From positions 1 through 64,000 of the forward strand of contig NZ_JAHESF010000023.1 of assembly GCF_018598225.1 (NCBI RefSeq): a stretch of DNA of 64,000 nucleotides, read 5' to 3'. Position 1 is the stretch's first letter. Each line of letters begins with the position of its first letter. The translations under genes were made by a program, and so were the position numbers. Below are positions 33,444-44,100 of the stretch, one piece after another. The stretch comes from Chryseosolibacter histidinae. GTDB lineage: Bacteria; Bacteroidota; Bacteroidia; Cytophagales; Cyclobacteriaceae. Below the pieces are notes generated by a model. That model searched no databases. It was given only the letters and a program-made list of their open reading frames with translations, and was not told where the DNA came from.

Positions 33444-34082
33444 ATGGGAGCAGAAGAGGCACAAACCGAAAAGCTGATCAAGGATACGGCCAAGGTCCTG
33501 TTCTTCCAGAAAGGTCTTTTGAAGGCTACTACGCAGGAGATTGCGGACGAAGCAGGGGTCAACCGCGCATTGATCCACTACTACTTCCGCTCACGCGACC
33601 AGATGTTGGATATACTGCTGGAAGAGACCATCCAGGAAAAAAAGGGCCGGGTAAAACGGATCCTTTCGTCAGAATTGCCTTTCCGTTTGAAGATCGCCCA
33701 TTTCATCGATGCTGTTGTAGACTACGGGCTCACCTATCCATACCTGGAGAATTTCCTGATCAGCGAAATGGCCAGGCAGCCCGACAAACTGAAAGATTTC
33801 TGCGCTCGTGACCGGGTCAAATCCAGTGACCTGATCCGGGAACAGCTCGAAGAAGAGATTCGCAAGAAACGGATGGCACCTATCACAGCGGAGCATTTTA
33901 TGATCAACCTCTCGGCCATGTGCAATTACCCGCTGCTCGCAAAGTCTATTCTGCAGACCATTCATGGTATGACGGACTCTGCCTATCGCAAGTTCCTGAT
34001 GGATCGTAAACAGATCATTTACACCACCATCTTCAACGAGGATATGCCGGAGCTTACACACAAAAAAGAACTTCAATACTAG
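33444..34082 (+). CDS. TetR family repressor of the RND efflux operon
   Basis: A 212-aa protein of usual TetR length. The N-terminal helix-turn-helix is clear (residues about 8-55: LIKDTAKVLFFQKGLLKATTQEIADEAGVNRALIHYYFRSRDQMLDILLEE). The C-terminal ligand-binding part is all-helical. It is first in an operon with TolC-, adaptor- and RND-pump genes (25-bp gap to the next), and a perfect palindrome lies between promoter and start codon. It most likely represses its own operon and releases it when a pump substrate binds. The inducer is unknown. Confidence 0.92.
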   Translation: MGAEEAQTEKLIKDTAKVLFFQKGLLKATTQEIADEAGVNRALIHYYFRSRDQMLDILLEETIQEKKGRVKRILSSELPFRLKIAHFIDAVVDYGLTYPYLENFLISEMARQPDKLKDFCARDRVKSSDLIREQLEEEIRKKRMAPITAEHFMINLSAMCNYPLLAKSILQTIHGMTDSAYRKFLMDRKQIIYTTIFNEDMPELTHKKELQY

Positions 34083-34106
34083 CGCCCTAAGTTTTACTAA
34101 CCAATT

Positions 34107-35444
34107 ATGCAATTTTCAACAACGAAACCACACACCCTGTTATGGGTAGTTTTGACACTTTTCCTGCCCCTCGCAGGTAGTGCACAGAACGCCCCCGCCG
34201 ACAGCACACTGCAGACAGCCACACTCGATAAGGTGGTGCAGTATGCCCTGGCGCATCAGCCTGCCGTGCGGCAAGCGGAGATAGATGAAGAGATCACCAA
34301 TAAAGTTATCAAAGGCAAGCTTGCTGACTGGTATCCGCAGGTGAACTTCGCTTTAAACTATCAGCGCTTCATAGACCTGCAAACCAGCGTGATCGGCGGA
34401 AACGAGATCCGCTTTGGCGTTAACAACACGTCATCAGCACAGTTCACTGCCACGCAGACCCTCTTCAACCGCGATGTGCTGCTGGCCAGCAGTACCGCTT
34501 CCAAAGTGAGGATCCAGTCGCAGCAGAATACGCTCAAGAGCAAGATCGATGTTACCGTAGCGGTGACCAAAGCGTTCTACGACCTGCTGGCCACCTCGCA
34601 GCAGATCAAGGTGAACGAAGAATCAGTGGTGCGCCTGCAGCGGAGCCTGAAGGATGCCCAGGCCCGGTATACGAGCGGTGTTGCCGACAAGACGGATTAC
34701 AAACGCGCCACCATCCTGCTGGGCAATGCACAGGCTGCGCTGAAGACCAACCGCGAGCTGCTCGCGTATAAGGAAGAGTACCTGAAAGCACTGATGGGCT
34801 ACCCGCTGGGACATGACCTGCCCATCCAGTACGACACGCTTCAAATGGAGAACGAGGTCGCCATCGACACGACGCAGGAGATCAACTTTACAGCGCACAT
34901 CGATTACAAAATCCTCTACACCCAGAAGGAGCTGCAGCACGCCAACGTCAAGTACAGCTACTGGGCATTTCTGCCTTCGCTGAACGCGTTCGGTGCGTAT
35001 AACATCAACTACCAGAACAATCAGCTGAGCGAGCTATATAGCCGTAACTTTCCGTACTCTTATGTAGGCGCCACGCTTGCGTTCCCGATCTTTCAGGGAG
35101 GCAAACGTACCGCCAAAGTGCAGGAGCAGAAGCTTGCCAGCCAACGCCTGGATCAGGGCCTCACCAACCTGGAGAACAACCTCAATGCGGAGTACACACG
35201 GGCACTTGCCGCTTACAAAAGCAACCTCGCAAACTATCTCGTGCAGAAAGAGAACGTGGCGCTGGCAAAAGAGGTGTATGACGTGATCCAGCTTCAGTAC
35301 CGCAATGGCGTAAGGACCTATCTCGATGTGATCACCGCAGAGACCGACCTTCGCACCACCAGGATCAATTATTACAACGCGCTCTACCAGATACTCGCCA
35401 GCAAGATGGACGTACTGCGCGCGCTCGGCCAAATCAATTACTAA
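34107..35444 (+). CDS. TolC family outer-membrane efflux protein
   Basis: A 445-aa protein with a signal peptide (about residues 1-27, ending LAGSAQ). It shows the two-fold OEP repeat: long amphipathic helices (QPAVRQAEIDEEITNKVIKGKLADWYPQVNF, VTKAFYDLLATSQQIKVNEESVVRLQRSLKDAQARYTSGVADKTDYKRA; later LDQGLTNLENNLNAEYTRALAAYKSNLANYLVQKENVALAKEVYDVIQLQYRNGVRTYLDVI). These alternate with short strand regions. In trimeric form it makes the outer-membrane channel and periplasmic tunnel of a tripartite pump. It follows the TetR gene by 24 bp and precedes the adaptor by 18 bp. Confidence 0.93.
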   Translation: MQFSTTKPHTLLWVVLTLFLPLAGSAQNAPADSTLQTATLDKVVQYALAHQPAVRQAEIDEEITNKVIKGKLADWYPQVNFALNYQRFIDLQTSVIGGNEIRFGVNNTSSAQFTATQTLFNRDVLLASSTASKVRIQSQQNTLKSKIDVTVAVTKAFYDLLATSQQIKVNEESVVRLQRSLKDAQARYTSGVADKTDYKRATILLGNAQAALKTNRELLAYKEEYLKALMGYPLGHDLPIQYDTLQMENEVAIDTTQEINFTAHIDYKILYTQKELQHANVKYSYWAFLPSLNAFGAYNINYQNNQLSELYSRNFPYSYVGATLAFPIFQGGKRTAKVQEQKLASQRLDQGLTNLENNLNAEYTRALAAYKSNLANYLVQKENVALAKEVYDVIQLQYRNGVRTYLDVITAETDLRTTRINYYNALYQILASKMDVLRALGQINY

Positions 35445-35462
35445 CTCAGAAACCAACATTAT

Positions 35463-36593
35463 ATGTCACTGAAAAATGTATCTTCTTATTCTATAATCAT
35501 ATTGCTGGTGGCGGTTGCCTGCGGAAAGAGCGACCAGCGCGCCATGCAGGGGCCACCTCCGGTTAATGTGGCAGTTCACCAGGTCACCACATCGGATGCC
35601 GCTTACTATGATGAGTATCCCGCCATTGTCAAGGCACTGAACGAAGTAGAGCTTCGCCCGCAGGTGAGCGGCTACATCACCGGTATCCATTTCAAAGAGG
35701 GAGACAAGGTGCAGAAAGGCCAGGCATTGTACTCCATCGACCAGCAGCAGACCGAGGCTACTTATAAACAAGCCCTCGCCAACCTGTCGGTGCAGGAAGC
35801 CAACCTGGAGAAAGCAAAAAAAGACGTTGAACGTTACCGCGAGCTCGACAGGCAGGATGCTATCGCGAAGCAACAGGTGGATTATGCCGAAGCTACTTTC
35901 GCCGCCGCACAACAGCAGGTGGAAGCCGCGAAGGCCACCGTCAGGGCCGTGCAGACCAATGTGCGTTACTCCACGATAGTAGCACCTTTCAATGGAACCA
36001 TTGGTATCTCGCTCGTGAAGCTGGGTGCATCGGTTTCTCCGGGACAGACCGTGCTGAATACCATTTCATCAGACGATCCTGTAGCGGTAGACATCACCGT
36101 TGACCAGCAGGAGATCTACCGGTTTACGCAGTTGCTGGCCTCGAACAAACCTTCGAAGAACGATTCCACTTTCCGTCTTGCGTTCAGAGACCAGTTGTAT
36201 CCCCAGCCTGGAAAGATCAGTGTGATCGACCGCGCCGTTGATCCGCAGACCGGTACCATCAAAATGCGCCTGGAGTTTCCCAACCCGCAGCATACACTGC
36301 GCGCTGGCATGAGCGGCACCCTGCAAGTGGTGTCAAAAACACAACGCTCGGTGGTGATCCCGTACAAAGCCGTGAATGAGCAGCTGGGAGAATTCTTCGT
36401 ATACATGGTAGACAGCGCCAAAGCAACACAGCGCAAGGTAGTGCTCGGCAAACAGGTAGGACGTAACATCATTATCAAAGACGGCCTGAAGGAAGGGGAG
36501 ACCATCATCACGGAAGGTATTCAGAACCTGCGTGAGGGATCGGCGATCAACGTAGCTAAACCCGCTGCCGCCCCCGTTGCAGCAAACAAATGA
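35463..36593 (+). CDS. RND efflux periplasmic adaptor (membrane fusion protein)
   Basis: A 376-aa lipoprotein (signal ending VAVACGKSDQ; Cys20 after VAVA). Domains in order: beta-barrel/lipoyl entry (EVELRPQVSGYITGIHFKEGDKVQKGQALYSID), a helical hairpin (about 100-160, QALANLSVQEANLEKAKKDVERYRELDRQDAIAKQQVDYAEA), the second lipoyl half (VRYSTIVAPFNGTIGISLVKLGASVSPG), the barrel and the membrane-proximal domain (SVVIPYKAVNEQLGEFFVYMV...GLKEGETIITEGIQNLREGSAI). It links the TolC-like channel to the RND pump. Length and motif order are those of AcrA/MexA. Confidence 0.94.
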   Translation: MSLKNVSSYSIIILLVAVACGKSDQRAMQGPPPVNVAVHQVTTSDAAYYDEYPAIVKALNEVELRPQVSGYITGIHFKEGDKVQKGQALYSIDQQQTEATYKQALANLSVQEANLEKAKKDVERYRELDRQDAIAKQQVDYAEATFAAAQQQVEAAKATVRAVQTNVRYSTIVAPFNGTIGISLVKLGASVSPGQTVLNTISSDDPVAVDITVDQQEIYRFTQLLASNKPSKNDSTFRLAFRDQLYPQPGKISVIDRAVDPQTGTIKMRLEFPNPQHTLRAGMSGTLQVVSKTQRSVVIPYKAVNEQLGEFFVYMVDSAKATQRKVVLGKQVGRNIIIKDGLKEGETIITEGIQNLREGSAINVAKPAAAPVAANK

Positions 36594-36625
36594 GATAAGA
36601 GCAGATCACAATTTAAGAGAGAACA

Positions 36626-39600
36626 ATGATAGCAGATGTATTTATAAAGAGACCGGTCACAGCCATCGTCACCTCGCTGGTGATTGTACTGGTGGGTGTG
36701 ATTGCGATGGTGATATTGCCCATCTCGCAATACCCGGATATTACGCCGCCTACGGTGACCGTTACCGGAAATTATATCGGTGCGGATGCGCAGACAGTAG
36801 AGCAGACCACCACCACGGCCATCGAAGCCCAGGTGAACGGTACGCCGGGCATGGCCTACATGTCCAGCAACAGCACGAGCAGTGGTGTGAGCGCCATCAC
36901 CGTTACATTCGATATCGGAACAGATATCAATATTGCCACGCTCGACGTTCAGAACCGCGTGAGCGTTGCCGAGCCTGCGCTGCCGGAGATCGTGAAGCGC
37001 CTCGGGCTGACGGTACGGAAACGTAACCCCTCCATCTTCCTGGCGCTGGGATTGTATTCGCCGAACGGCACACACGACGCCACTTTCCTCGGCAACTTTG
37101 CCAACGTCTACCTGAAAGACGCATTGCTGCGGGTGAAGGGCGTGGGTGATATCACCTCCGTTGGCGACGACTTCGGTATGCGGATCTGGCTCAACCCTGA
37201 GAAGCTGGCCAGCCTCGGCATCACACCGGCGGAAGTGAACGCTGCGCTTTCAGAGCAGAACCTGCAGATGGCTGCCGGGTCAGTAGGTGGAACGCCGCAG
37301 CCCCGTTTGCAAGCCTTCGAATACAACGTACTTACTAACAGCCGGATCAACAAGGTAGAGGATTTCGAGAACATCGTGGTGCGCACCAATCCCGCGCAAG
37401 GCAACCTGGTATACCTGAAGGATATTGCGCGTGTGGAGCTGGCCAAGTTCAGCTATGGCAACCACCCGTTTGTGATGGGCAAGCCCAGCGCGTTCATGCT
37501 GCTGTACCTGGCCCCGGGTGCCAACGCCCTCGAGACCAATGAAGGTGTGATGAAGACGCTGACGGAATTGAAGAAGAGCTTTCCGAAAGATGTAGATTAC
37601 CTCGTTCCGCTGGAAACGACTTCCGTAGTGCAGATCTCCATCGAAGAAGTGGTGGAAACGCTGGTGGAGGCCCTCATCCTGGTGGTGCTGGTGGTGTTCC
37701 TGTTTTTACAAAACTGGCGGGCTACGCTCATTCCTGTGCTGGCCATCCCGGTGTCGCTGATCGGTACGTTCATTTTCTTCATACCGTTCGGGTTTACCAT
37801 CAATACGCTGACGCTCTTTGCCTTTGTGTTGGCCATCGGTATCGTGGTGGATGACGCCATCGTGGTGGTGGAAGCGATCCAGCACAACATGGACCATTAC
37901 AAGCTCTCCGCCAAGGATGCTACCATCAGGGCCATGAAAGAGATCTCTGCGCCGGTAATTGCCATCGCGCTCATTCTGGCTGCGGTGTTCGTGCCGGTAG
38001 GTTTTGTGCCCGGTATCGTAGGAAAGTTGTATCAGCAGTTCGCCATCACTATTGCGGTGTCTGTGATGATCTCGGCATTCGTTGCCCTCTCACTTACACC
38101 GGCGTTGAGCATGCTGCTGTTGAAACCTTCCGATGGAAGTGCAAAGAAAAACGTGCTCGATAAATTCTTCGATCGCTTCAACCACTGGTTCGGCCGTGTA
38201 ACAGGATCTTATACCCGTGGTGTGAACACCTGGATCAAGAAAACTCCCTATGTGCTGGTAATGATGGTGTGCCTCTTTGTGGGGCTGGCCTTCATGTTCA
38301 AGAACAAGCCTACGGGATTCATTCCTACAGAAGATGAGAAGAGGATGTATGTGGCGTATGAGATGCCGGAAGGTACTTCTACGGCGCGCAACATCGACCT
38401 GCAGCTCGAGCTTCAGAAACGGATCCAGTCCATCCGCGCGGTGAACGTAGTAGGTGGCCTTGCGGGGTTGAACATCCTGACGTTCTCCAACAAGTCTAAC
38501 GTGGGAACGGTGTTCGTGAACCTGAAGCACTGGAATGACCGCGACCTGAAGACGGAAAGTGTTCCGGCGATCATGGCGGAGATCCAGAAGCGTACTGCCG
38601 ATATCAAGGAAGCACGCATCCTTGTGATCGCGCCGCCGGCCATCCCCGGCCTGGGGCAGTCATCGGGATTCACGTTCCAGCTGCAGCAGACCACGAGCAC
38701 AGACGATATCAAGAAGTTCGAAGAAACGATGCGCAAGTTCCTGGGAGCTGTAAACCAGCGTCCTGAGATCGCCATGGCGTACTCATTCTTCTCTTCGCGC
38801 ACGCCAAGCTACCATGTGGACCTCGATAAAGAAAAAGCGAAGAAGCTGGGTGTTTCAGTAGCCGATGCTTACAGCACACTGTCGACCCTGCTGGGCAGCA
38901 GCTACATCAACGACTTCAACATCTACGGACGTAACTTCCGCGTGGTGTCGCAGGCCGATACGGTGTTCAGAAAAGACATCAGCGACATCGGCAAGTACCG
39001 CGTGCGTAACAGCGCCGGCAACATGGTACCCTTGAGTGCGCTCATCACCACCAAGCTGATCGAGACACCTGCCGTGGTATCGCATTATAACATCTATCGC
39101 TCAGCCGAGATCATGGGTGTGGCCAAACCGGGCTACAGCAGTGGACAGGCCATCAAGGCGCTGGAAGAGGTTGCCGCGCAGGTGTTGCCTGTAGGATACA
39201 GCTATGAGTTCGGTGGCATGAGCCGTGAGGAGATCAAGGCGGGTAACAGTACTGGACTGATCTTTGCTATCTCCATCGTGTTTGTGTTCCTGTTCCTGGC
39301 CGCGCTTTATGAAAGCTGGTCTGTGCCGTTCTCCGTGCTGTTTGCTGTGCCGATCGGTGCCTTTGGTTCCATTCTTACATTGACGTTCCTGCCAGGTCTG
39401 ACCAATAACATCTATGCGCAGATCGGGCTGATCACGCTGATCGGGCTTGCGGCCAAGAACGCGATCCTGATCGTGGAGTTTGCCAAGGAGCGCGTTGACC
39501 GGGGCATGGAGATCGTAGCCGCCACGTTGGAGGCTGTGCAGCTGCGTTTGCGTCCCATTATCATGACGTCGCTGGCATTCATTCTCGGTGTAATGCCCCT

Positions 39601-39775
39601 GGCGTTTTCGGCGGGAGCCGGCGCGGAGGCACGCAAAACCATCGGGTGGACGGTAGCAGGCGGTATGGTGGCGGCGAGCTCACTGGCCATCTTTGTGGTG
39701 CCCGTACTTTTTGTGCTGGTGACGAAGATCGCTTACCGTAATAAGGTTAAGACAGCTGAAATCAGTAATCAGTAA
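36626..39775 (+). CDS. RND multidrug efflux pump, HAE1 type
   Basis: A 1049-aa inner-membrane protein of standard HAE1 length with twelve membrane segments. It opens with MIADVFIKRPVTAIVTSLVIV and PISQYPDITPPTVTVTGNYIGADAQTVEQ. TM4 holds the proton-relay pair in LAIGIVVDDAIVVVEAI. The second half has the matching GLAAKNAILIVEFAKE stretch and LRPIIMTSLAFILGVMPLAFSAGAGAEARKTIG. It exports drugs, detergents or similar compounds using the proton gradient with the two preceding gene products. The last codons (EISNQ and stop) are written by the heptad repeat TAATCAG, which begins inside the gene. Confidence 0.95.
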   Translation: MIADVFIKRPVTAIVTSLVIVLVGVIAMVILPISQYPDITPPTVTVTGNYIGADAQTVEQTTTTAIEAQVNGTPGMAYMSSNSTSSGVSAITVTFDIGTDINIATLDVQNRVSVAEPALPEIVKRLGLTVRKRNPSIFLALGLYSPNGTHDATFLGNFANVYLKDALLRVKGVGDITSVGDDFGMRIWLNPEKLASLGITPAEVNAALSEQNLQMAAGSVGGTPQPRLQAFEYNVLTNSRINKVEDFENIVVRTNPAQGNLVYLKDIARVELAKFSYGNHPFVMGKPSAFMLLYLAPGANALETNEGVMKTLTELKKSFPKDVDYLVPLETTSVVQISIEEVVETLVEALILVVLVVFLFLQNWRATLIPVLAIPVSLIGTFIFFIPFGFTINTLTLFAFVLAIGIVVDDAIVVVEAIQHNMDHYKLSAKDATIRAMKEISAPVIAIALILAAVFVPVGFVPGIVGKLYQQFAITIAVSVMISAFVALSLTPALSMLLLKPSDGSAKKNVLDKFFDRFNHWFGRVTGSYTRGVNTWIKKTPYVLVMMVCLFVGLAFMFKNKPTGFIPTEDEKRMYVAYEMPEGTSTARNIDLQLELQKRIQSIRAVNVVGGLAGLNILTFSNKSNVGTVFVNLKHWNDRDLKTESVPAIMAEIQKRTADIKEARILVIAPPAIPGLGQSSGFTFQLQQTTSTDDIKKFEETMRKFLGAVNQRPEIAMAYSFFSSRTPSYHVDLDKEKAKKLGVSVADAYSTLSTLLGSSYINDFNIYGRNFRVVSQADTVFRKDISDIGKYRVRNSAGNMVPLSALITTKLIETPAVVSHYNIYRSAEIMGVAKPGYSSGQAIKALEEVAAQVLPVGYSYEFGGMSREEIKAGNSTGLIFAISIVFVFLFLAALYESWSVPFSVLFAVPIGAFGSILTLTFLPGLTNNIYAQIGLITLIGLAAKNAILIVEFAKERVDRGMEIVAATLEAVQLRLRPIIMTSLAFILGVMPLAFSAGAGAEARKTIGWTVAGGMVAASSLAIFVVPVLFVLVTKIAYRNKVKTAEISNQ

Positions 39776-39882
39776 TCAGTAATCAGGTAATCGGTAATCA
39801 GTTGAAATAGGAGGGCTCTCCAAACCGAATACCGGTTACCGAATACCGATTACCGGTTACCGTCTCACCGAATACCGATAAC
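39759..39882. repeat. Heptad repeat arms in inverted orientation overlapping a stop codon
   Basis: The left arm (39759-39801) has TAATCAG units and TAATCGG. The right arm (39823-39882) has ACCGAAT, ACCGGTT, ACCGAAT, ACCGATT, ACCGGTT, which read on the other strand as GGTAATC-type units, so the arms can pair. The stop codon of the RND pump gene (39773-39775) lies within the left arm. Confidence 0.8.
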
Positions 39883-40143
39883 CAATTTAAAATAAAATGG
39901 AGTGCAAAACGTTCATGGATCTAAGAGGGCTGGCATGTGAAGAAGACAAGGTTTTATTAACCGCGATCAATGGACCGAACCACAAACATTCATCATTTTT
40001 GAAAGACAAACTCGCGCCGGGTAGCATCAATGGGTTACCGGCGACCAACTGATATGGCGCTATGGTGGCTCGAAAGATGAGAGGGGGAATCGGGTTGCTG
40101 TAGCGCTTTTTTTACTAGATGGGTTCTAAAAACTTTTCGAAGC
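39883..40143. other. Region between efflux operon and TetR fragment
   Basis: 260 bp without a supported gene. An ATG frame of 51 codons (39897-40052) has no recognisable content. The 5' part of the TetR gene remnant, with its helix-turn-helix, is not found here. Confidence 0.4.
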
Positions 40144-40440
40144 ATGGTCCAGCACAGAACAGTTGAAAACGAATTAAAAGAGTTTTTTCATCACCCGCCC
40201 GGGTATCCCGTACTCTACGGGAGGCATCAGATCGTGGCTATTTTATCCGCGGGCATGGAACGCGGCGAGATCAGGGACTTTGCATGGGACCTGCTCGATG
40301 AGGTAGCCGGCGTCCTGATAGGCATCATCAACCGGATCACCGAAGACCTGGTGATGGATAACCGCGATGAGCCGTTCTTTTTCCGCATGATCGATCAGGC
40401 TGTAGACCTGTTCCTGTTCGGCATTATGAGAAGAGCCTGA
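40144..40440 (+). pseudogene. C-terminal fragment of a TetR-type regulator
   Basis: 98 codons whose product looks like the ligand-binding half of a TetR protein (HQIVAILSAGMERGEIRDFAWDLLDEVAGVLIGIINRITEDLV, ending MIDQAVDLFLFGIMRRA). There is no helix-turn-helix and none in other frames upstream. It follows the RND operon and may be what remains of a second regulator of it. It could be expressed as a short protein, but DNA binding is not possible. Confidence 0.55.
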
Positions 40441-41130
40441 CGGATCATTTCCGGCATGACCCGGACACCACAGCACACTGGGGCGGTTCCTTTGTTCGGG
40501 AAAAACTGTCACCCCGGAGGTTACTTGCGCACACCCATCCGGATGAACCGTTCAATCGCCACCGGTTTAAATTGCCACCGGTTTTAACCCGTGGCAAAAA
40601 AAATAGTCCCCATTGCTGGGGACTATCGGCTATGTTGGCTTGGATGTCTATGGGCAGGATCATTTGCCGTCTACAAACCCTCCTGCCAAATCCGTTGCAA
40701 TAATTAATTTTATTTCTGAAGGAGAAAACTTTTACCAGGGTAACAATAGGTAAACAAGTTCGTGGTGCAACGCCGATCGCCGCCATTCATCACATGAAGC
40801 CGCCGATTCTACAAACCGACCCCTCAAAAATGTATTTCATCTCCACGATAAAAGTTCAGATCTCCCTTTAGTGCAATTGCACTGACCAGTGCACTGCCTG
40901 GCTTCTCCGGACTACAAACATTTTGTCATTTTTTGCCCGTTGTGAGGGCATCTTTTGTAACCAGCGCCCGGTTACCAGTAGACCTTTTGTTGGCCCCCCG
41001 GTTGATCATTCCTGCCGGCAATACTCCCACCTTTGTCCGGTTGTATTTATCGTTAACCTAAGTTTAAAATCCTATGCGAATTTTTACCGGTTTTAAAACT
41101 TGCTTCCCCCTTATTATAAGGAGTGTGGGT
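40441..41130. other. 690-bp intergenic region before the adhesin locus
   Basis: No supported protein gene. It holds the minus-strand terminator at 40603-40626 and, 40 bp to its left, two copies of CCACCGGTTTTAA-like sequence (about 40558-40588). The leader of the adhesin gene lies at the right end, with AAGGAG at 41119-41124, seven bases before the chosen start. Confidence 0.5.
40603..40626 (-). terminator. Rho-independent terminator on the minus strand
   Basis: ATAGTCCCC (40603-40611) and GGGGACTAT (40618-40626) form a perfect 9-bp stem with a 6-base loop. On the minus strand the hairpin is followed by eight T (the A-run at 40596-40603). On the plus strand no T-run follows. No minus-strand protein gene ends here. 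Confidence 0.7.
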
Positions 41131-44100
41131 ATGAAGGCCCCTTCACATCTTTTAATTGTACTGCTCTTACTGGCAAGCCTGAATGAGGCACTGGCCACCC
41201 CGTTGTCGACCCCGGCCTGTCCGATCATATCGGGCACCTTCCAGGGGCTGGCTGATGGTACCACTTCTAGCAATACCGCTATCGGATGGACCCTTGATGC
41301 TTCGGGGGTTCCTTCTTCACGGGTATACTTTGCTGTGAAATCCAGCCGTATCCACGCCGAAGACCTGGGCGGTGTGGGGATCTGGCGATCCAATGTGTAT
41401 TCAACTGCCGGGTACGCCAACTTCAAGGTGGCGGTGAAGGTTCATTCAGAAGGTGACATGAACAGTAGCGAGTACGCGAAACTCTATTATAAGATCGACG
41501 GAGGCAGTGAGGTGCTGTGGGATGAGCGAACCGGTAACTTCGGAACCATTGACTTTATCTCGCCGGAGCTTACGGGGAGTAATGTTCAGCTGATCGTCAA
41601 GCTCTATAATTATAATAACGGCGGATCACAGACCTCGAAGTACCATATAGAGGAGTATCGTGTTTTTAAAGAAGCGGGACCATGCTCGGGCTCGATCTCT
41701 GTTTCGGCTTCGACCAACAGGACTGTGCTTACCTGCAGCAACCCTTCGGCTACCTTGTCGGCAAGCTCAACCGCTTCAGGGGTGACTTATACCTGGACAG
41801 GCCCGAATGGCTTTTCATCCACATCGCAAAACCCTGGCACTGTTACCGCTGCGGGCACCTACACCGTTACAGGTACAAGCTCGTCGGGTACCGGTACAGC
41901 TTCTGTTACCCTCACAGAAAACAAAACGGCCCCAGGTGTTACGGCAACGGGAGGATCGCTGGCCTGTGCTTCAACGGTTACGCTCACGGCGAGCTCTTCG
42001 ACATCAGGGGTTAGTTACAGCTGGAGCGGACCGAACAATTTCAGTTCTCAATCCCAAAACCCGGTGGCAAGCACGGCGGGCACGTATACGGTAACCGTTA
42101 CCAGCTCGGCCAACGGTTGCACAAGCCAGCAACAAGTAACCGTAAGTTCATCCGGAAACGCTACCACCTTCTGGCTTGAAGACTTCTCCTTTGGTAATGG
42201 CACAACCGGCGATACTGGTACCACCAGCTGGACTTCTACCAATTCAGGTTCAGGAACATTTTCAGTGCAATCCAACGAGTTTAGGGTATCCGGTATCGGC
42301 ACCGGCGGACAAGGTGTCTGGACATCGGGTGTTATCGATATTTCAGGCAGGACCAATGTGAGCATCGCCGTAGATACGCGAAGCAGTGGTGAACTGAACA
42401 GCACGGGAGACTACTACGATTACCTTCGTGTGTACTACAAGCTGAATGGTGGCACAGAGGTGATGTTCAATGAGCAGTTCGGGAATATCAGCGGCGTAAA
42501 TACCGTCACCGCGGGAACATTCAACGGCGCTACCTTGCAGATCATTATCAGGGCAAGGGCCTCGGGAACAGACGAATTCTATTATTTCGATAATGTGAGG
42601 CTGACGGGTACCAGCCAGACGGTGACAGCGACCGCAGGTGTGAATGGCACGCTTACCTGCGCCAATACGTCGCGGCAACTTTCCGGAAGTGCGAACATAT
42701 CCAATGCCACTTACAGCTGGACAGGCCCTGGCGGTTTTTCATCCACGGCGCAGAACCCCACGGTTACCACGCCCGGAACGTATACGCTTACCGTTGCCAA
42801 CAGCTCCGGATGTTCGGGCACGGCTTCTGTGACGGTGAGCCAGGACATCACAGCACCGGGAGCTTCTGCCTCCGTGACAGGATCGCTTTCATGCGGATCT
42901 TCTGTTACGCTCAACGGCAGCTCGGGTACCTCCAATGTTAATTACGGCTGGACGGGTCCCGGTAACTTTTCATCCAATGCACAGAATCCTGTTGTAAGTG
43001 TTGCAGGAACTTATACCCTTACGGTGACCAACCCCGCCAACGGTTGTACCAGCACGGCCACGGCGCAGGTCACATCCGCTGCCACTACTTCAACGCTCTG
43101 GCTGGAGGACTTCCCAACCAACGGCGCAACTTCCGACACCGGAACCACGCCCTGGACTTCATCCGGCTCGGGTACTTTTTCCGTGACCAACAACGAATTT
43201 AAAATGTTCGGCGCCGGCACCAGCTCCCAGGCGGTATGGACCTCCGGCACGATCGATATCTCGAACAAGGCCAACGTCACCATCTCGGTGGGTACACGCA
43301 GCAGTGGTGTGAACATGAATACAAGCGGCACCTACCTTGACTACCTGAGGATCTATTACAAGCTCAACGGTGGCTCGGAAGTGTTGTTCAGCGAAAACCT
43401 CGGTAACGTCAACAATCACAGCACCACCAATACCACTGTTTCCATCGGGTCGCTCAGCGGCACCAGCCTGCAGGTGATCGTGAAGGCGCGGGCTACGGGG
43501 ACTGATGAATTCTATTATTTTGATAATGTAAAAGTTACAGGAACGTCGATCTCCTCTTCGTTCACCGTTTCGGCTGCGGCATCGCGATCCATTACCTGTA
43601 CCAATGCCGATGCCACCCTCACGGCGACCGGCTCTGTTTCGGGACTGAGCTACAGCTGGACAGGTCCGAATGGATTTACCTCGGTGCAACAGAACCCGGT
43701 GGTGACTGCCGGAGGGCAATACACCGTTACCGCTTCGCAAGGTGGATGTGCTGCAACAGCTTCTGTTACGGTAACCGAAAATAAAACGGCACCCCAGCTC
43801 ACGGCAACAGGAGCAACGCTTACCTGTGCCACCAGCGGTACCGTGTCAGCCAGCTCAACCGTGAGCAACGTCAGCTATAGCTGGACAGGACCGGGTGGAT
43901 TCACATCGACATCCGGCAGTCCTACGGTATCGACCCCGGGAACTTATACCGTGACCATTACCAATCCGGCCAACGGATGCACCAATTCACAATCGGTGAC
44001 CGTGACCACCAGCACGGGATCGGGCACCGCGACAGACTTCTGGGTGGAGGACTTCACTTTCAGCAACGGCACTACGGTTGACAACGGCGCCACAAGCTGG

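Noticed and set aside
39897-40052. 51-codon plus-strand frame between the RND pump and the TetR fragment
   Set aside because: Too short, with no conserved content; directly after repeat DNA.
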